Below are positions 1-8,722 of a DNA stretch of 64,000 bases, piece after piece. Within the stretch, counting starts at the first letter, position 1. Each line of letters starts with the position of its first letter. A program made the translations under genes and the position numbers. The notes beneath the pieces were generated by a model, which was given only the letters and a program-made list of their open reading frames with translations, did no database searches and was not told the DNA's origin. This DNA is from Bacillus sp. FJAT-50079 (lineage in GTDB: Bacteria; Bacillota; Bacilli; Bacillales; Bacillaceae_C), in assembly GCF_018343515.1 (NCBI RefSeq), contig NZ_JAGYPD010000002.1:434001-498000 (forward strand), read 5' to 3'.

Positions 1-377
1 TGAATCTGCCTTAGTTCGGCAATCGTTTCTTCCAATCTTTGCTGCTCCAACAAAAGTCGATCTTGCTCTGCCTCTTTGCTTTCAATTTGGCTTTTCAATT
101 GGGAAATCTCAGCATCTTTATCTTGAATTTCCGCATCTAAGTGAATAATTTTCTCTTCAAGCTGGACAATGTTTTCATTCTCCACCTTCATATTCGAGAT
201 GGCAGTGAGTTTTCCACTTATTTCTTTCGCTTTCTCAAAGACATTTATCCCCATTAAAGAAGTAATAAGCAGTCCGATAAAAAGAGCGAATAAAAGTGGA
301 ATAATGCCCCAAAATATGAATCTTTGCAAAAGACTCGCTTCTTTTACTTCCTTTTGTTTTTTCAAGGATTTTTCCAC
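1..377 (-). CDS. ylxF: YlxF/MotE-like flagellar-operon membrane protein, 3' end outside the window
   Basis: The reading frame is open from a GTG at 377-375 to the window edge, about 125 residues. An AGGTGA Shine-Dalgarno lies just upstream, and the gene starts 8 bases after the fliJ stop. The N-terminus is short and basic. A single hydrophobic segment follows at about residues 16-36, and the rest is Glu/Lys/Gln-rich heptad-like sequence typical of a coiled coil. This architecture, and the position directly after fliJ, match YlxF, a MotE-family protein of the Bacillus fla/che operon. MotE-type proteins are thought to help flagellar stator or export assembly at the membrane. The family call rests on position and architecture, because no enzymatic motif is present. 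Confidence 0.75.
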   Translation of the reverse strand, partial: MEKSLKKQKEVKEASLLQRFIFWGIIPLLFALFIGLLITSLMGINVFEKAKEISGKLTAISNMKVENENIVQLEEKIIHLDAEIQDKDAEISQLKSQIESKEAEQDRLLLEQQRLEETIAELRQI

Positions 378-385
378 TTCATCAC

Positions 386-838
386 CTAGCTTCCTTCCCG
401 ATGAAAATATTGGATGGAAGAAATTTCATCGAGTTGCATGTTTTCAATCTCGTTTACCATTCGTACATACGATTGGTAACTTTTTTCTTTCATTTTTTCG
501 TATTTTTTCATTTCAATATTGCTTTCAAGCAGTTTTTCTTCACACCAATTCATTTTATTGCGAGCATTCATCACGACGAGTTGGTAATGTTCAATCGACT
601 TTTCTAAATTAGTAATGAAATTTTGATAATGCCTAATTTCACTAATAGGCAATCCTTGAGATAGCTTGTCGGATTGAAAATGCTCAAGGCCTTCTTTTTT
701 CTTTAATAACCCGAATAAATGCTCCGCCGCATCTTCAAACTTTTTAACCGAATCTTGATAAATGCCCATTGCTTCATCTTTTTCTCGCTCTTTTAAATGA
801 AGGATCTTTTGAAATTTAAATTGGTACTTCATGTTCAT
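386..838 (-). CDS. fliJ: Flagellar export chaperone FliJ
   Basis: The product has 150 residues, the usual size for FliJ, and is almost wholly charged alpha-helical sequence with a predicted long antiparallel coiled coil. It begins with the typical FliJ pattern of aromatic and basic residues (YQFKFQKILHLKEREKDEA). FliJ is the central stalk of the flagellar type III export ATPase; it inserts into the FliI hexamer and escorts substrates to the export gate. The gene overlaps the end of fliI by 4 bases, so the two are probably translationally coupled. The next gene, ylxF, follows at once. Sequence conservation in FliJ is low, so the call leans on length, coiled-coil content and position. Confidence 0.9.
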   Translation of the reverse strand: MNMKYQFKFQKILHLKEREKDEAMGIYQDSVKKFEDAAEHLFGLLKKKEGLEHFQSDKLSQGLPISEIRHYQNFITNLEKSIEHYQLVVMNARNKMNWCEEKLLESNIEMKKYEKMKEKSYQSYVRMVNEIENMQLDEISSIQYFHREGS

Positions 839-2154
839 TCACCCGCTTCTGCCAACTCAATCAAACGTTGGATGCTTTGTTCACTTGATATTTGCTCATC
901 GGTTTCCTGCTTCAAAAATGAAATAATATGTGGATACAATTTGATCGCTTCATCAATTTCCTTTGATGCACCCTTTTTATACGCTCCAATATTTATGAGA
1001 TCTTCCGAGTTCATGTACGTGCTTAATAAGTCTCTAATTTTTTCTGAAGCCGTCCGATGCTCTTTCGTTGTTAAATGGTTCATAAGCCTACTTACACTTC
1101 TTAATACATTTAACGCAGGGTATTGCCCTTTATTTGCAAGCGTACGGTCGAGTACAATATGGCCGTCGAGAATCCCCCGCACTGCATCTGCAATCGGTTC
1201 ATTCATATCATCGCCATCAACTAAAACCGTATAAAAAGCAGTAATCGTTCCTTTATCACTCGTTCCTGTTCTTTCGAGCAGTCTTGGTAAAATCGAAAAT
1301 ACAGACGGCGTATATCCCTTCGTCGCTGGTGGCTCACCAACCGCTAAGCCTACCTCACGTTGCCCCATCGCAACACGGGTTACGGAGTCCATCATAAACA
1401 TGACATCATAGCCTTTATCACGGAAATATTCAGCAATGGCAGTGGCGGCAAATGCCCCTTTAATTCTCATTAATGGCGGTTGATCAGAAGTCGCTGCGAT
1501 TACAATTGACTTTTTTAAGCCTTCTGGCCCTAAGTCACGCTCAATAAACTCCCTTACTTCACGCCCCCGTTCACCGATCAGTGCAATCACATTAATATCC
1601 GCTTTTGTATTTCTTGCAATCATCCCAAGTAAAGTACTTTTCCCCACTCCACTTCCGGCAAAAATGCCGAGCCTTTGCCCCTTTCCCACGGTTAAAAGAC
1701 TATCAATTGCCTTCACCCCAACTTCTAAAACATCAGAAATCGGTGGTCTACTTAGTGGATTTGGCGGTGTACGATCGGTTGCGACGGTTTCCATATTAAG
1801 TGACATCGATGAGCCGTCAAGCGGACGACCTAATGAGTCAATCACTTTGCCGATTAACTCATGGCCTACTTTGATTTCCAGAGGTTTCCCCGTCGCCTCT
1901 ACAAGGCTTCCTGGTGCAATATCCTGGATATCCGAATAAGGCATTAAGATGATGTTTTGTTCTTTAAAACCAACAACTTCTGCAATGATTTTTCTGCGTT
2001 TCGCTTTTCCGCCCACATGAATCATACATACATCTCCGATCGAACTTTCTGGACCTTGTGATTCAATCATCAGGCCGATCACACGGATTACCTTTCCGTA
2101 ATGCTTATATGTATGTATGTCTTTTATGAAAGGAATCAAATCCTTCGCGTTCAT
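835..2154 (-). CDS. fliI: Flagellum-specific export ATPase FliI
   Basis: This 439-residue F1-beta-like ATPase has a Walker A GSGVGKST at residues 167-174 and a Walker B region with MMDSVTR. The diagnostic FliI-type stretch VGEPPATKGYTPSVF follows the catalytic core. It powers unfolding and release of flagellar export substrates at the base of the hook-basal body. The N-terminal beta-barrel domain (about residues 1-95) and the C-terminal helical domain are complete. The gene overlaps fliH upstream and fliJ downstream by 4 bases each, so the FliH-FliI-FliJ module is likely made in step. It could only be confused with F-type or virulence type III ATPases, and the flagellar neighbours rule those out. 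Confidence 0.97.
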   Translation of the reverse strand: MNAKDLIPFIKDIHTYKHYGKVIRVIGLMIESQGPESSIGDVCMIHVGGKAKRRKIIAEVVGFKEQNIILMPYSDIQDIAPGSLVEATGKPLEIKVGHELIGKVIDSLGRPLDGSSMSLNMETVATDRTPPNPLSRPPISDVLEVGVKAIDSLLTVGKGQRLGIFAGSGVGKSTLLGMIARNTKADINVIALIGERGREVREFIERDLGPEGLKKSIVIAATSDQPPLMRIKGAFAATAIAEYFRDKGYDVMFMMDSVTRVAMGQREVGLAVGEPPATKGYTPSVFSILPRLLERTGTSDKGTITAFYTVLVDGDDMNEPIADAVRGILDGHIVLDRTLANKGQYPALNVLRSVSRLMNHLTTKEHRTASEKIRDLLSTYMNSEDLINIGAYKKGASKEIDEAIKLYPHIISFLKQETDEQISSEQSIQRLIELAEAGE

Positions 2155-2924
2155 TCAGCTTCACCTTCAAGCAACAGTTGTTTTAACTTTCCCCTTAACT
2201 CAACAAGCTGTGTGGAAATCGTCGCATCGATTTTCCCATTTTCCGATTCAATCACACACGAATATTCCGCTAGCTGAGCATCAGGATAAATAAAGCATTT
2301 GATTCCATTTGGAAAAATAGCGTCAAGCCCAGCCTTTTCTGCTAATAATTGTTCGTAGTTGGCTGGATGAACATGGATTTGGACTTCTTTATATTCTCGC
2401 GCTTCTTTCAACGCATGTTGGACGAGTGGGATAAATTTATCCTTGTCTTCATCTAAGCTACTGTGTAAAATTCGCTCGGCAACTGCAACTGCAAGCTCTA
2501 AAATCGTTTCTTCGGCTTTTTCTACATATTCTGTAAAAGCAGTCTTTGAATCATCTGTCACACGTTTCGCTAAATCGATCAAACTTTCGTATTCAAGAAA
2601 GCCACTTTCTTTTCCATCGCGTACGCCTTTTTGAAACCCATCCTCGTATGCTTTTTCCAGAACTGACTTTTTCTCATCTTCGATCGCAAGCCGCTCACGA
2701 TCGATTTCTTGAAGCATATGGTGTTTCTGTCTTTCCGCATTAGTGATGATTGCTTTCGCCTCTTGCTCGGCATGTTCAATGATTCGTTGACGTTCTTCAT
2801 AAGCGGATGAGTCAACTAGATCTTCGGCATTACTTACAGAATTTGTCCACGTTCTTACTTGAATGACTTTCGTTTTTTCTTGGTCTTTATGGAGCTCCGG
2901 TTGATATTTAATCAATCTAGACAA
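2151..2924 (-). CDS. fliH: Flagellar export ATPase regulator FliH
   Basis: FliH is the negative regulator of FliI and tethers the ATPase to the C-ring. The middle of the protein is a long coiled coil rich in Glu, Ala and Arg with GxxxG-like spacing. The C-terminal third carries the V/ATP-synthase-E-like domain that binds FliI. I place the start at a TTG (2924-2922), because GGAGGAG lies about ten bases upstream, inside the 3' end of fliG; this gives 257 residues. An in-frame GTG at 2945 would give 264 residues but has no visible ribosome site. The gene overlaps fliG by 8 bases and fliI by 4. Confidence 0.88.
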   Translation of the reverse strand: MSRLIKYQPELHKDQEKTKVIQVRTWTNSVSNAEDLVDSSAYEERQRIIEHAEQEAKAIITNAERQKHHMLQEIDRERLAIEDEKKSVLEKAYEDGFQKGVRDGKESGFLEYESLIDLAKRVTDDSKTAFTEYVEKAEETILELAVAVAERILHSSLDEDKDKFIPLVQHALKEAREYKEVQIHVHPANYEQLLAEKAGLDAIFPNGIKCFIYPDAQLAEYSCVIESENGKIDATISTQLVELRGKLKQLLLEGEAE

Positions 2925-3930
2925 TGATATCGTCTCCTCCACCACGAGCTACAATGATTTCTCCAATTTCCTCCAGTCGACGGACATTGCTAACTATTCT
3001 TGTCTGAGCTTCCTCGACATCACGAAGTCTAACAGGTCCCATAAATTCCATTTCCTCTTTAAACGTTTCAACCATCCGCGTGGACATATTGCGGAAAATA
3101 ACGGCTTTTACGTCATCACTCGAAATTTTAAGAGCAAGCAATAGGTCTTCATTTTCACATTCACGGATAACACGTTGAATCGAGCGATTATCCAATGTAA
3201 CGATATCCTCAAATACAAACATCCGCTTTTTAATCTCATCGGCAAGCTCTGGATCTTGGATCGCCAACGAATCTAGAATCGTTTTCTCTGTCGCACGATC
3301 GACGCCATTTAACACCTCGACAACCGCTTCGATTCCGCCCGTTTGTGTATAGTCTTGCGTCACCGTTGCGGAAAGCTTCCTTTCGAGGATCGCCTCTACT
3401 TCACTAATTACTTCTGGCGAAGTGCTATCCATGATCGCAATTCTTTTTGCAATATCTGCTTGAACTTCTTGCGGAAGCTCCGATAAAATTTGCCCCGCTT
3501 TTTCAGGGTCAAGATAAGATAAGATAAGTGCAATAGTTTGCGGATGCTCGTTTTGAATAAAATTTAAAATTTGGCTTGCATCCGCCTTTCGAGCAAAGTC
3601 GAAAGGCCTCACTTGCAAAGAAGATGTTAAACGATTTATGATTTCTATCGCTTGCTCTGCTCCAAGCGCTTTTTCCAACACGGTTTTTGCATAGCCAATA
3701 CCACCTTGAGAAATATAGTCTTGAGCCATTGCAATATTATGAAACTCGTCCATCACTTCTTCTTTAGCTGAAGAGTCTACTTTTCTAACACCTGATATTT
3801 CAAGCGTCAACTTCTCCATTTCTTCTTCTGTCAAATGTTTATATACAGATGAGGCAACATCTGGACCGAGAGAGATGAGAAGGATGGCCGCTTTTTGTTT
3901 TCCTGTTAATTTACCATCTCTTCTAGACAT
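2917..3930 (-). CDS. fliG: Flagellar motor switch protein FliG
   Basis: The 337-residue protein shows the three FliG armadillo-like domains. The EHPQ motif is at residues 128-131, within NEHPQTIALILSYL, and the charged torque helix lies in the C-terminal domain near residues 280-300 (MSTRMVETFKEEMEFMGPVR). FliG forms the upper C-ring, binds the cytoplasmic tail of FliF and contacts the MotA stator to produce torque and switching. It starts 13 bases after fliF, consistent with coupled synthesis of the MS-ring and rotor. The final codons overlap the beginning of fliH. Confidence 0.97.
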   Translation of the reverse strand: MSRRDGKLTGKQKAAILLISLGPDVASSVYKHLTEEEMEKLTLEISGVRKVDSSAKEEVMDEFHNIAMAQDYISQGGIGYAKTVLEKALGAEQAIEIINRLTSSLQVRPFDFARKADASQILNFIQNEHPQTIALILSYLDPEKAGQILSELPQEVQADIAKRIAIMDSTSPEVISEVEAILERKLSATVTQDYTQTGGIEAVVEVLNGVDRATEKTILDSLAIQDPELADEIKKRMFVFEDIVTLDNRSIQRVIRECENEDLLLALKISSDDVKAVIFRNMSTRMVETFKEEMEFMGPVRLRDVEEAQTRIVSNVRRLEEIGEIIVARGGGDDIIV

Positions 3931-3943
3931 AGCTTGACCTCCC

Positions 3944-5530
3944 CTAATCTTCGGTTATCCAAGTCCGCAATAACTTGGCAAACTCATCCGGTTTTTCCTT
4001 AGCAAGTTTTTCCAGTTGTTTTTTACGGACTCCTGCCTCTGTCACGACTTCCTCATTGACATCAGGAATATCAATTGGCGGAGAGTAGGTTTCCTCAATA
4101 GCCACTTCTTCATCCTGCTTTCCTTTTCGTCCTTTAATAACTAGGAAGACTAACAACGCAATCACTACAACTAATAAGCCGCCTACAACATACACCCACC
4201 ATGGCAAAGCGATTGCCGGCACATTTGTGACTTCAGGTTTTCCGCTAAACGGCTGAACAGAAACGACGACTTTATTACGAATTGCTTCATCTGATATATC
4301 TGTCTCATAATCTTTATTAATGGATGTTCTTACAATCGTTGCAAGCATTTGTTGGATGTCTGCTCGTCTTTCTTCTGGGAATGTGTTCATATTTGTTGGA
4401 TCTGGTGGTTCTACTAAAACTTGAATGCCTAGATCACGTATTTTATAAGGACTTTCGACAATTTCCTTTCGAATCCGATTGACCTCGTGATTCAAAGTTT
4501 CTTCCGTCTTTTCGTAATCGCCTGTCCCTTCAGTCATAGCCGGGTAATTTGTATTTCCACCTTCAGCAGGATCCGCCCCCTCCGGAATTCCTCCTTCTGG
4601 ATCAGCCGTCCCCGTATAAGTTTCCGTAATTCTTTGGGCACTAATTGTTATGCCACGCATGTTTTCCTCATCTACTGGGGATACGAGGTTTTCTTCTCTA
4701 TTTTCCTGTGTGAAATCAATATCTGCAGTGACAGAAGTCACAACTTTATCAAACCCGATCAATGTTCCTAGCATATTTTGAACTTGTCTCTGTATATCGC
4801 GTTCGATTTGCGCCTTTATTTGCATTTGCTGCGTATAACCATTTCCGGATTGATCATTATCCAGATCGAAATAATCCAAGTATTGGTTGCGAATCACAAT
4901 ATTTTCAGGCGGTAAATTAGGAATACTTTTTGATACGAGATGATATAAAGACTTGATTTGCTTTTCACTAAATTCGTGACCAGGCTTTGTGTTTAATACG
5001 ATCGACGCAGATGCAAATTCATTGACATCACTAACGAAGATTCCTTTTTCGGGCATGTTAATCATGACCGTCGCATCATTGACTCCGTCGATTGTTTTTA
5101 TTAATCCGGCAAGCTCTGTTTGCGTCGCGTCTAACTTCAAAATATTAAATTCATTATCAGTCATACCAAAACTTGCATTTTGACCAAAAAATGAGTAGTC
5201 AATATTGCCGGACTTCGGAATACCTTCCGCGGCAAGCTCAACCATTAATGTTTCTACATTTTCCTTAGGAACTTTGATCGTTGTTCCACCATTAGCAATC
5301 TCTGATTTAATCCCTTTTTCATCTAGACTTTCCTTAATCGAACCTGTTTCTGACGGTTTTAAATTTGTATATAAAGGTACTAACGTCGTCCTTGTTGCAA
5401 AATAGGATATCCCAATAATAAAAATAAGTGCAGTAATGACTGACCCAATTAATAATACCCTTTGATTGCCCGTCCTACTCGTCCAAAATTCTTTCATTAT
5501 CGTTATGTACCTTTTTATTATCTCTTTCAT
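3944..5530 (-). CDS. fliF: Flagellar MS-ring protein FliF
   Basis: The protein has 528 residues. A first membrane helix spans about residues 25-45 and a second about 444-466, with the large periplasm-facing ring-building region between them. The C-terminal tail ends in the acidic and hydrophobic FliG-binding segment (EFAKLLRTWITED). FliF is the first part of the basal body to assemble and houses the export apparatus. The YscJ/FliF ring-building motif is visible near residues 45-220. A 61-base AT-rich gap separates it from fliE, with no terminator, so it belongs to the same transcript. Confidence 0.97.
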   Translation of the reverse strand: MKEIIKRYITIMKEFWTSRTGNQRVLLIGSVITALIFIIGISYFATRTTLVPLYTNLKPSETGSIKESLDEKGIKSEIANGGTTIKVPKENVETLMVELAAEGIPKSGNIDYSFFGQNASFGMTDNEFNILKLDATQTELAGLIKTIDGVNDATVMINMPEKGIFVSDVNEFASASIVLNTKPGHEFSEKQIKSLYHLVSKSIPNLPPENIVIRNQYLDYFDLDNDQSGNGYTQQMQIKAQIERDIQRQVQNMLGTLIGFDKVVTSVTADIDFTQENREENLVSPVDEENMRGITISAQRITETYTGTADPEGGIPEGADPAEGGNTNYPAMTEGTGDYEKTEETLNHEVNRIRKEIVESPYKIRDLGIQVLVEPPDPTNMNTFPEERRADIQQMLATIVRTSINKDYETDISDEAIRNKVVVSVQPFSGKPEVTNVPAIALPWWVYVVGGLLVVVIALLVFLVIKGRKGKQDEEVAIEETYSPPIDIPDVNEEVVTEAGVRKKQLEKLAKEKPDEFAKLLRTWITED

Positions 5531-5591
5531 TTAAAGGCCCCTTAGCTTACATACATTTATTCAATTTAAAAATGATTTTAGTAAGAAACTA

Positions 5592-5900
5592 TTATACTTG
5601 CATTCTCATTATTTCTTGATATGCTTCGACTGCTTTATTACGAATTTCAAGTGCAGCCTGTAAAGTAATCGTTGCTTTTTGCGCCGCAATCATTACATCA
5701 TGCAGTTCAATCTGCTCACCCATCGCAAGCTTTGTCGTCGCCGCATCAGATTGAAGCTGCGCCTCATTTACGTCATTGATCGCTGACTTCAATAATGTCG
5801 CAAAATTTTGTTTTGGTTCACCTTCGACACGATTCATATTAGCCTGAACTGAATTGATTTGATTACTAGATACAGCTTGAATTAGATTCAATTGATTCAT
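5592..5900 (-). CDS. fliE: Flagellar hook-basal body adapter FliE
   Basis: This small protein of 102 residues joins the MS ring to the proximal rod and is one of the first export substrates. The conserved C-terminal helical region (ELHDVMIAAQKATITLQAAL, then EIRNKAVEAYQEIMRMQV) is the FliE signature. No signal peptide is expected or seen, as FliE leaves by the flagellar type III route. It lies 24 bases after flgC and before fliF, the standard Bacillus order. Confidence 0.96.
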   Translation of the reverse strand: MNQLNLIQAVSSNQINSVQANMNRVEGEPKQNFATLLKSAINDVNEAQLQSDAATTKLAMGEQIELHDVMIAAQKATITLQAALEIRNKAVEAYQEIMRMQV

Positions 5901-5924
5901 GATATAAACGACTCCTTTAAATCA

Positions 5925-6383
5925 CTACTTGCCAATTTCCATTGCCTTCATATACATCGACTTCGAAGCATTTAAAACTGTTACATTCGCTTCATACGAG
6001 CGAGTTGCACTGATTAAGTCAACCATCTCTCGCAACGGATCCACATTTGGCATTTGTACATACCCTTCTTCATTTGCATCTGGATGATCCGGATCATAAA
6101 CGAGACGATACGGCGTTTCATCTTCAATGATTCTACTAACCTTTACCCCTTGTAAGTTGTTTGTACTCGTGTTAGTGCTTAGTGCAGATTGAAAGATTGA
6201 TGAAAAAGACGACTCTTTCGGTTGCATGACGACCATTTTTCTCGTATACGGCTGCCATTCACCATTTACATAACTCCCTCTTGTCGTATCGACATTTGCC
6301 ATATTTGAGGAAATAACATCCATTCTTAAACGATTTGCTGTTAATGCAGAAGAAGTAATATTCATACTATGAAAGATAGACAT
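5925..6383 (-). CDS. flgC: Proximal rod protein FlgC
   Basis: The 152-residue protein begins with the rod/hook family N-terminus (SSALTANRLRMDVISSNMAN) and ends with the C-terminal rod helix (RSYEANVTVLNASKSMYMKA). Both termini form the coiled core of axial flagellar proteins. FlgC builds part of the proximal rod together with FlgB, FlgF and FliE. The start codon is directly adjacent to the flgB stop, with no gap, so coupled translation is likely. Confidence 0.97.
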   Translation of the reverse strand: MSIFHSMNITSSALTANRLRMDVISSNMANVDTTRGSYVNGEWQPYTRKMVVMQPKESSFSSIFQSALSTNTSTNNLQGVKVSRIIEDETPYRLVYDPDHPDANEEGYVQMPNVDPLREMVDLISATRSYEANVTVLNASKSMYMKAMEIGK

Positions 6384-6776
6384 CTATTTTCCTCCTCTAA
6401 TGACGTTTTGCAGCGTCGAAAATTTCCCATTTATTCTTTCAACTAATGCCTGGTAATAAATTTGATTCGCAGCCAAATCCGACATCTCTTTATCGATATC
6501 AACGTTATTACCATTATGGTGATAGGTTTGCTGTTTTACTTCATACATTGAGGTATGTTCGGAATTAGCTTGAATATGAAAATGTCGAGGATCACTTCGA
6601 TAAGCATTTAGTGGTTTACCAGAGGCCTCACTTAGCATTTGCTTAAAAGAAACTTCTTTTCTTTTATAGTTTGGAACATCGACATTCGCGATATTTTGGG
6701 CTATTGCTTTTTGATTTAGCGACGAATACCCTAATGCATTTTCCAACAGATGTATATTCCCGGAGAATAACTTCAA
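6384..6776 (-). CDS. flgB: Proximal rod protein FlgB
   Basis: The 130-residue proximal rod subunit has the family motif with N-I-A-N-V-D-x-P-N-Y-K-R near residues 28-40. The start is a TTG at 6776-6774, preceded by GAGGGTG at a normal distance; no ATG fits the conserved N-terminus (MKLFSGNIHLLENAL). It is the first gene of the flagellar operon. A terminator after codY at 7744-7777 separates it from that gene, so the operon must have its own promoter in the roughly 970-base gap upstream. I could not identify that promoter with confidence. Confidence 0.95.
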   Translation of the reverse strand: MKLFSGNIHLLENALGYSSLNQKAIAQNIANVDVPNYKRKEVSFKQMLSEASGKPLNAYRSDPRHFHIQANSEHTSMYEVKQQTYHHNGNNVDIDKEMSDLAANQIYYQALVERINGKFSTLQNVIRGGK

Positions 6777-7248
6777 ATTTCGACACCCTCACTGAAAATC
6801 TCTAATTTTATTACGTAATCTCCTACCATTGTAATATTAATGCAATAAAACGTCCATACATCTCTAGTGAAATATGTGACAATATCCGACATTCCCTTAA
6901 AATTGGGTCTTTGAGCCTATTCTGATATTAGTAATAAATACCCTATTTTTATAAATTTGTTGACTATTTTTACCTATTAACTGATAAAATCGTAAAAATA
7001 CGACAATCGAAAGTAGCATAGTTTTCCATAAATTAGATCATTTTCTATAAACCAGAAACAAAAAGTGGAACTACTTTTAAGAAGACGATAGAAAAATCGT
7101 TCATTACATTCGTTTAACAAATCGAAACAAAATAAACGAGGTACATGGACTTTCATTTGACGATTAATATGTAATAAAATGAATGACGTGTTAAATTAAC
7201 GAAATTGTGGGAACGCGCGGAAAGAATCGTTTAGAGAGGAAATGAAAA

Positions 7249-7290
7249 ATGCTATATGAATCGAATGAAGATCTTCCATTCATCATCTAA
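7249..7290 (+). pseudogene. Truncated 13-codon reading frame, possible chaB remnant
   Basis: A good ribosome site (AGAGG, nine bases before ATG) opens a frame that stops after MLYESNEDLPFII. From memory, ChaB proteins begin with a similar M-P-Y-x-[ST]-x-x-D-L-P pattern. This may therefore be the first codons of a chaB-like gene whose remainder was lost when the adjacent family A repeat arrived or decayed. Thirteen residues cannot prove homology. It could also be a chance open frame. Confidence 0.3.
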
Positions 7291-7319
7291 GTAAATATTT
7301 TTTTGAATAGAGGCATACA

Positions 7320-7510
7320 CGCAATGTGGCGACTACAGCGGAAAAAGCACGTCAACGTGAGCTTCCTCTGGAACTTTTACAGGAACGAATCCCCAAATCG
7401 TCACAGCTTGTAGCAACGTCTTCATGAACAACATCCCGCTGACTTAAAGCGACTTGCCACTCAACCCTGTCGAAAGCGAAGTGCGGAGATTAAAAATCAA
7501 CATCCGAGTT
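7320..7510 (-). repeat. Family A intergenic repeat, copy 1 (degenerate long form)
   Basis: The order of blocks matches the long family A copies at 21892-22065 and 24820-24999. A segment like CTTTTACAGGAACGAA comes first, then CGTCACAGCTTGTAGCAACGTCTTCATGAACAACATCCCGCTGAC in scattered form. These correspond to the nested hairpin and the flanking arm. Many substitutions make the ends hard to set, so the coordinates are approximate. Confidence 0.5.
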
Positions 7511-7740
7511 TAACGCAGAGTGAGTATCGAAAGAGGGCTCCAAGAGATCAGTTCCTCCGATCTTTTTAGCCAGCTCCATAAAATAGTTTATTGAAAACGC
7601 TTGACTAGAGGTAAAAATGCGCCTCAACGACTTTTACTTCTCACGTTGTATGTATATTACTAATTTCAACTAAAAAGAAAACAACTAAATGCTTACATTA
7701 AATAGTACTCAAAAATTAACATATTAAAAATCCAAAACAT

Positions 7741-7780
7741 AAAAACAGGTGAAGAAACAACGTTCCTTCACCTGTTTATT
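7741..7780 (-). terminator. Rho-independent terminator of codY
   Basis: A 12-bp stem (AAACAGGTGAAG pairing with CTTCACCTGTTT, 7743-7754 and 7766-7777) is followed on the minus strand by a T-rich run. It lies about 30 bases after the codY stop and separates the codY operon from the flagellar operon. Confidence 0.85.
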
Positions 7781-7809
7781 TTAACCTACTGGAAAGATCT
7801 TTCTCCCAA

Positions 7810-8589
7810 TTAGTTAGATTTAATTTTATCCAATTCTTTTAGGAATTTAGAATTCAATACTTTAATATACGTTCCTTTCATACCTAAAGAACGTGATTCA
7901 ATAACACCAGCACTTTCAAGTTTTCTTAGTGCATTAACGATAACAGAACGAGTAATACCTACCCGATCAGCAATTTTCGATGCAACAAGCAAACCTTCAC
8001 TGCCATTTAATTCTTCGAAAATATGTTCAATTGCTTCAAGTTCACTATATGATAATGAACTAATCGCCATTTGAACGACCGCTTTGCTTCTTGCTTCTTC
8101 TTCAATTTCTTCCGATTTCTCACGCAAGATTTCCATACCAACAACAGTAGCACCGTATTCAGCTAAAATAAGATCTGCATCTTGGAATTCTTGCTCAAGT
8201 CGAGCTAGAATCAATGTTCCTAAACGCTCACCGCCGCCAATAATCGGAACGATCGTTGTTAAACCTTTCGCAAATAAATCTTTGTTTTCAATTGGAAATG
8301 CTGTATATTCACTTTCAATATCTAAGTTCGGAGATGTTTCTAGCACATTGAATAGATTTCTTGTATATTCTTCAGGAAATTGACGATCTTCAAACATTTG
8401 TTTCATTCTTTCATTCTCAATTTGTTGATTTACAGCTAAACCGAGTAATTTCCCACGACGGCTCACGACAAACACGTTTGCACCGATCACATCACTTAAT
8501 GTTTCCGCCATTTCTTTAAAATTAACTGGTTTTCCTGCGGCCTTTTGTAACATTGCGTTAATCTTTCTTGTTCTCGTTAATAAATCCAT
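7810..8589 (-). CDS. codY: GTP- and branched-chain-amino-acid-sensing repressor CodY
   Basis: This 259-residue global regulator starts [15 protein letters not shown], preceded by AGGAGG; an upstream in-frame start at 8613 is less likely. Residues 1-155 form the GAF-type ligand-binding domain for isoleucine, leucine and valine. The winged helix-turn-helix is near residues 200-240 ([20 protein letters not shown]). CodY represses amino-acid uptake, competence, motility and stationary-phase genes when nutrients are plentiful. It is the last gene of the xerC-hslV-hslU-codY cluster, with a strong terminator after it. The neighbouring flagellar operon is a likely target in relatives, but I did not find a clear CodY box here. 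Confidence 0.97.
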   Translation of the reverse strand: MDLLTRTRKINAMLQKAAGKPVNFKEMAETLSDVIGANVFVVSRRGKLLGLAVNQQIENERMKQMFEDRQFPEEYTRNLFNVLETSPNLDIESEYTAFPIENKDLFAKGLTTIVPIIGGGERLGTLILARLEQEFQDADLILAEYGATVVGMEILREKSEEIEEEARSKAVVQMAISSLSYSELEAIEHIFEELNGSEGLLVASKIADRVGITRSVIVNALRKLESAGVIESRSLGMKGTYIKVLNSKFLKELDKIKSN

Positions 8590-8722
8590 ATGTTTTCCTC
8601 CTAATAATTCCAATATTCTTCATCGTTCTAAGTAATGCGACATATTTCGCCATTTCGATTAAAGTTTGAGAATGATATACGAATGGTAGTATCATTCCCG
8701 CACTCTGACCTATTCAAACTTT

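Larger units (their letters stand above)
6777..7740. other. Long intergenic region between codY and the flagellar operon
   Basis: This AT-rich stretch contains no long gene. The part nearest flgB (6777-7190) should hold the flagellar operon promoter. I looked for sigma-A and sigma-D patterns on the minus strand and found only weak matches: a TCGGATAT lacking a TAAA element at the right distance. On the plus strand there is a 13-codon truncated reading frame at 7249-7290. A degenerate family A repeat lies at about 7320-7510. The rest, 7511-7740, shows nothing I can name. Confidence 0.6.

Noticed and set aside
6777-6960. Sigma-D promoter for the flagellar operon (TCGGATAT on the minus strand)
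   Set aside because: Only six of eight positions fit the -10 pattern, and no TAAA lies at the required 14-16-base distance.
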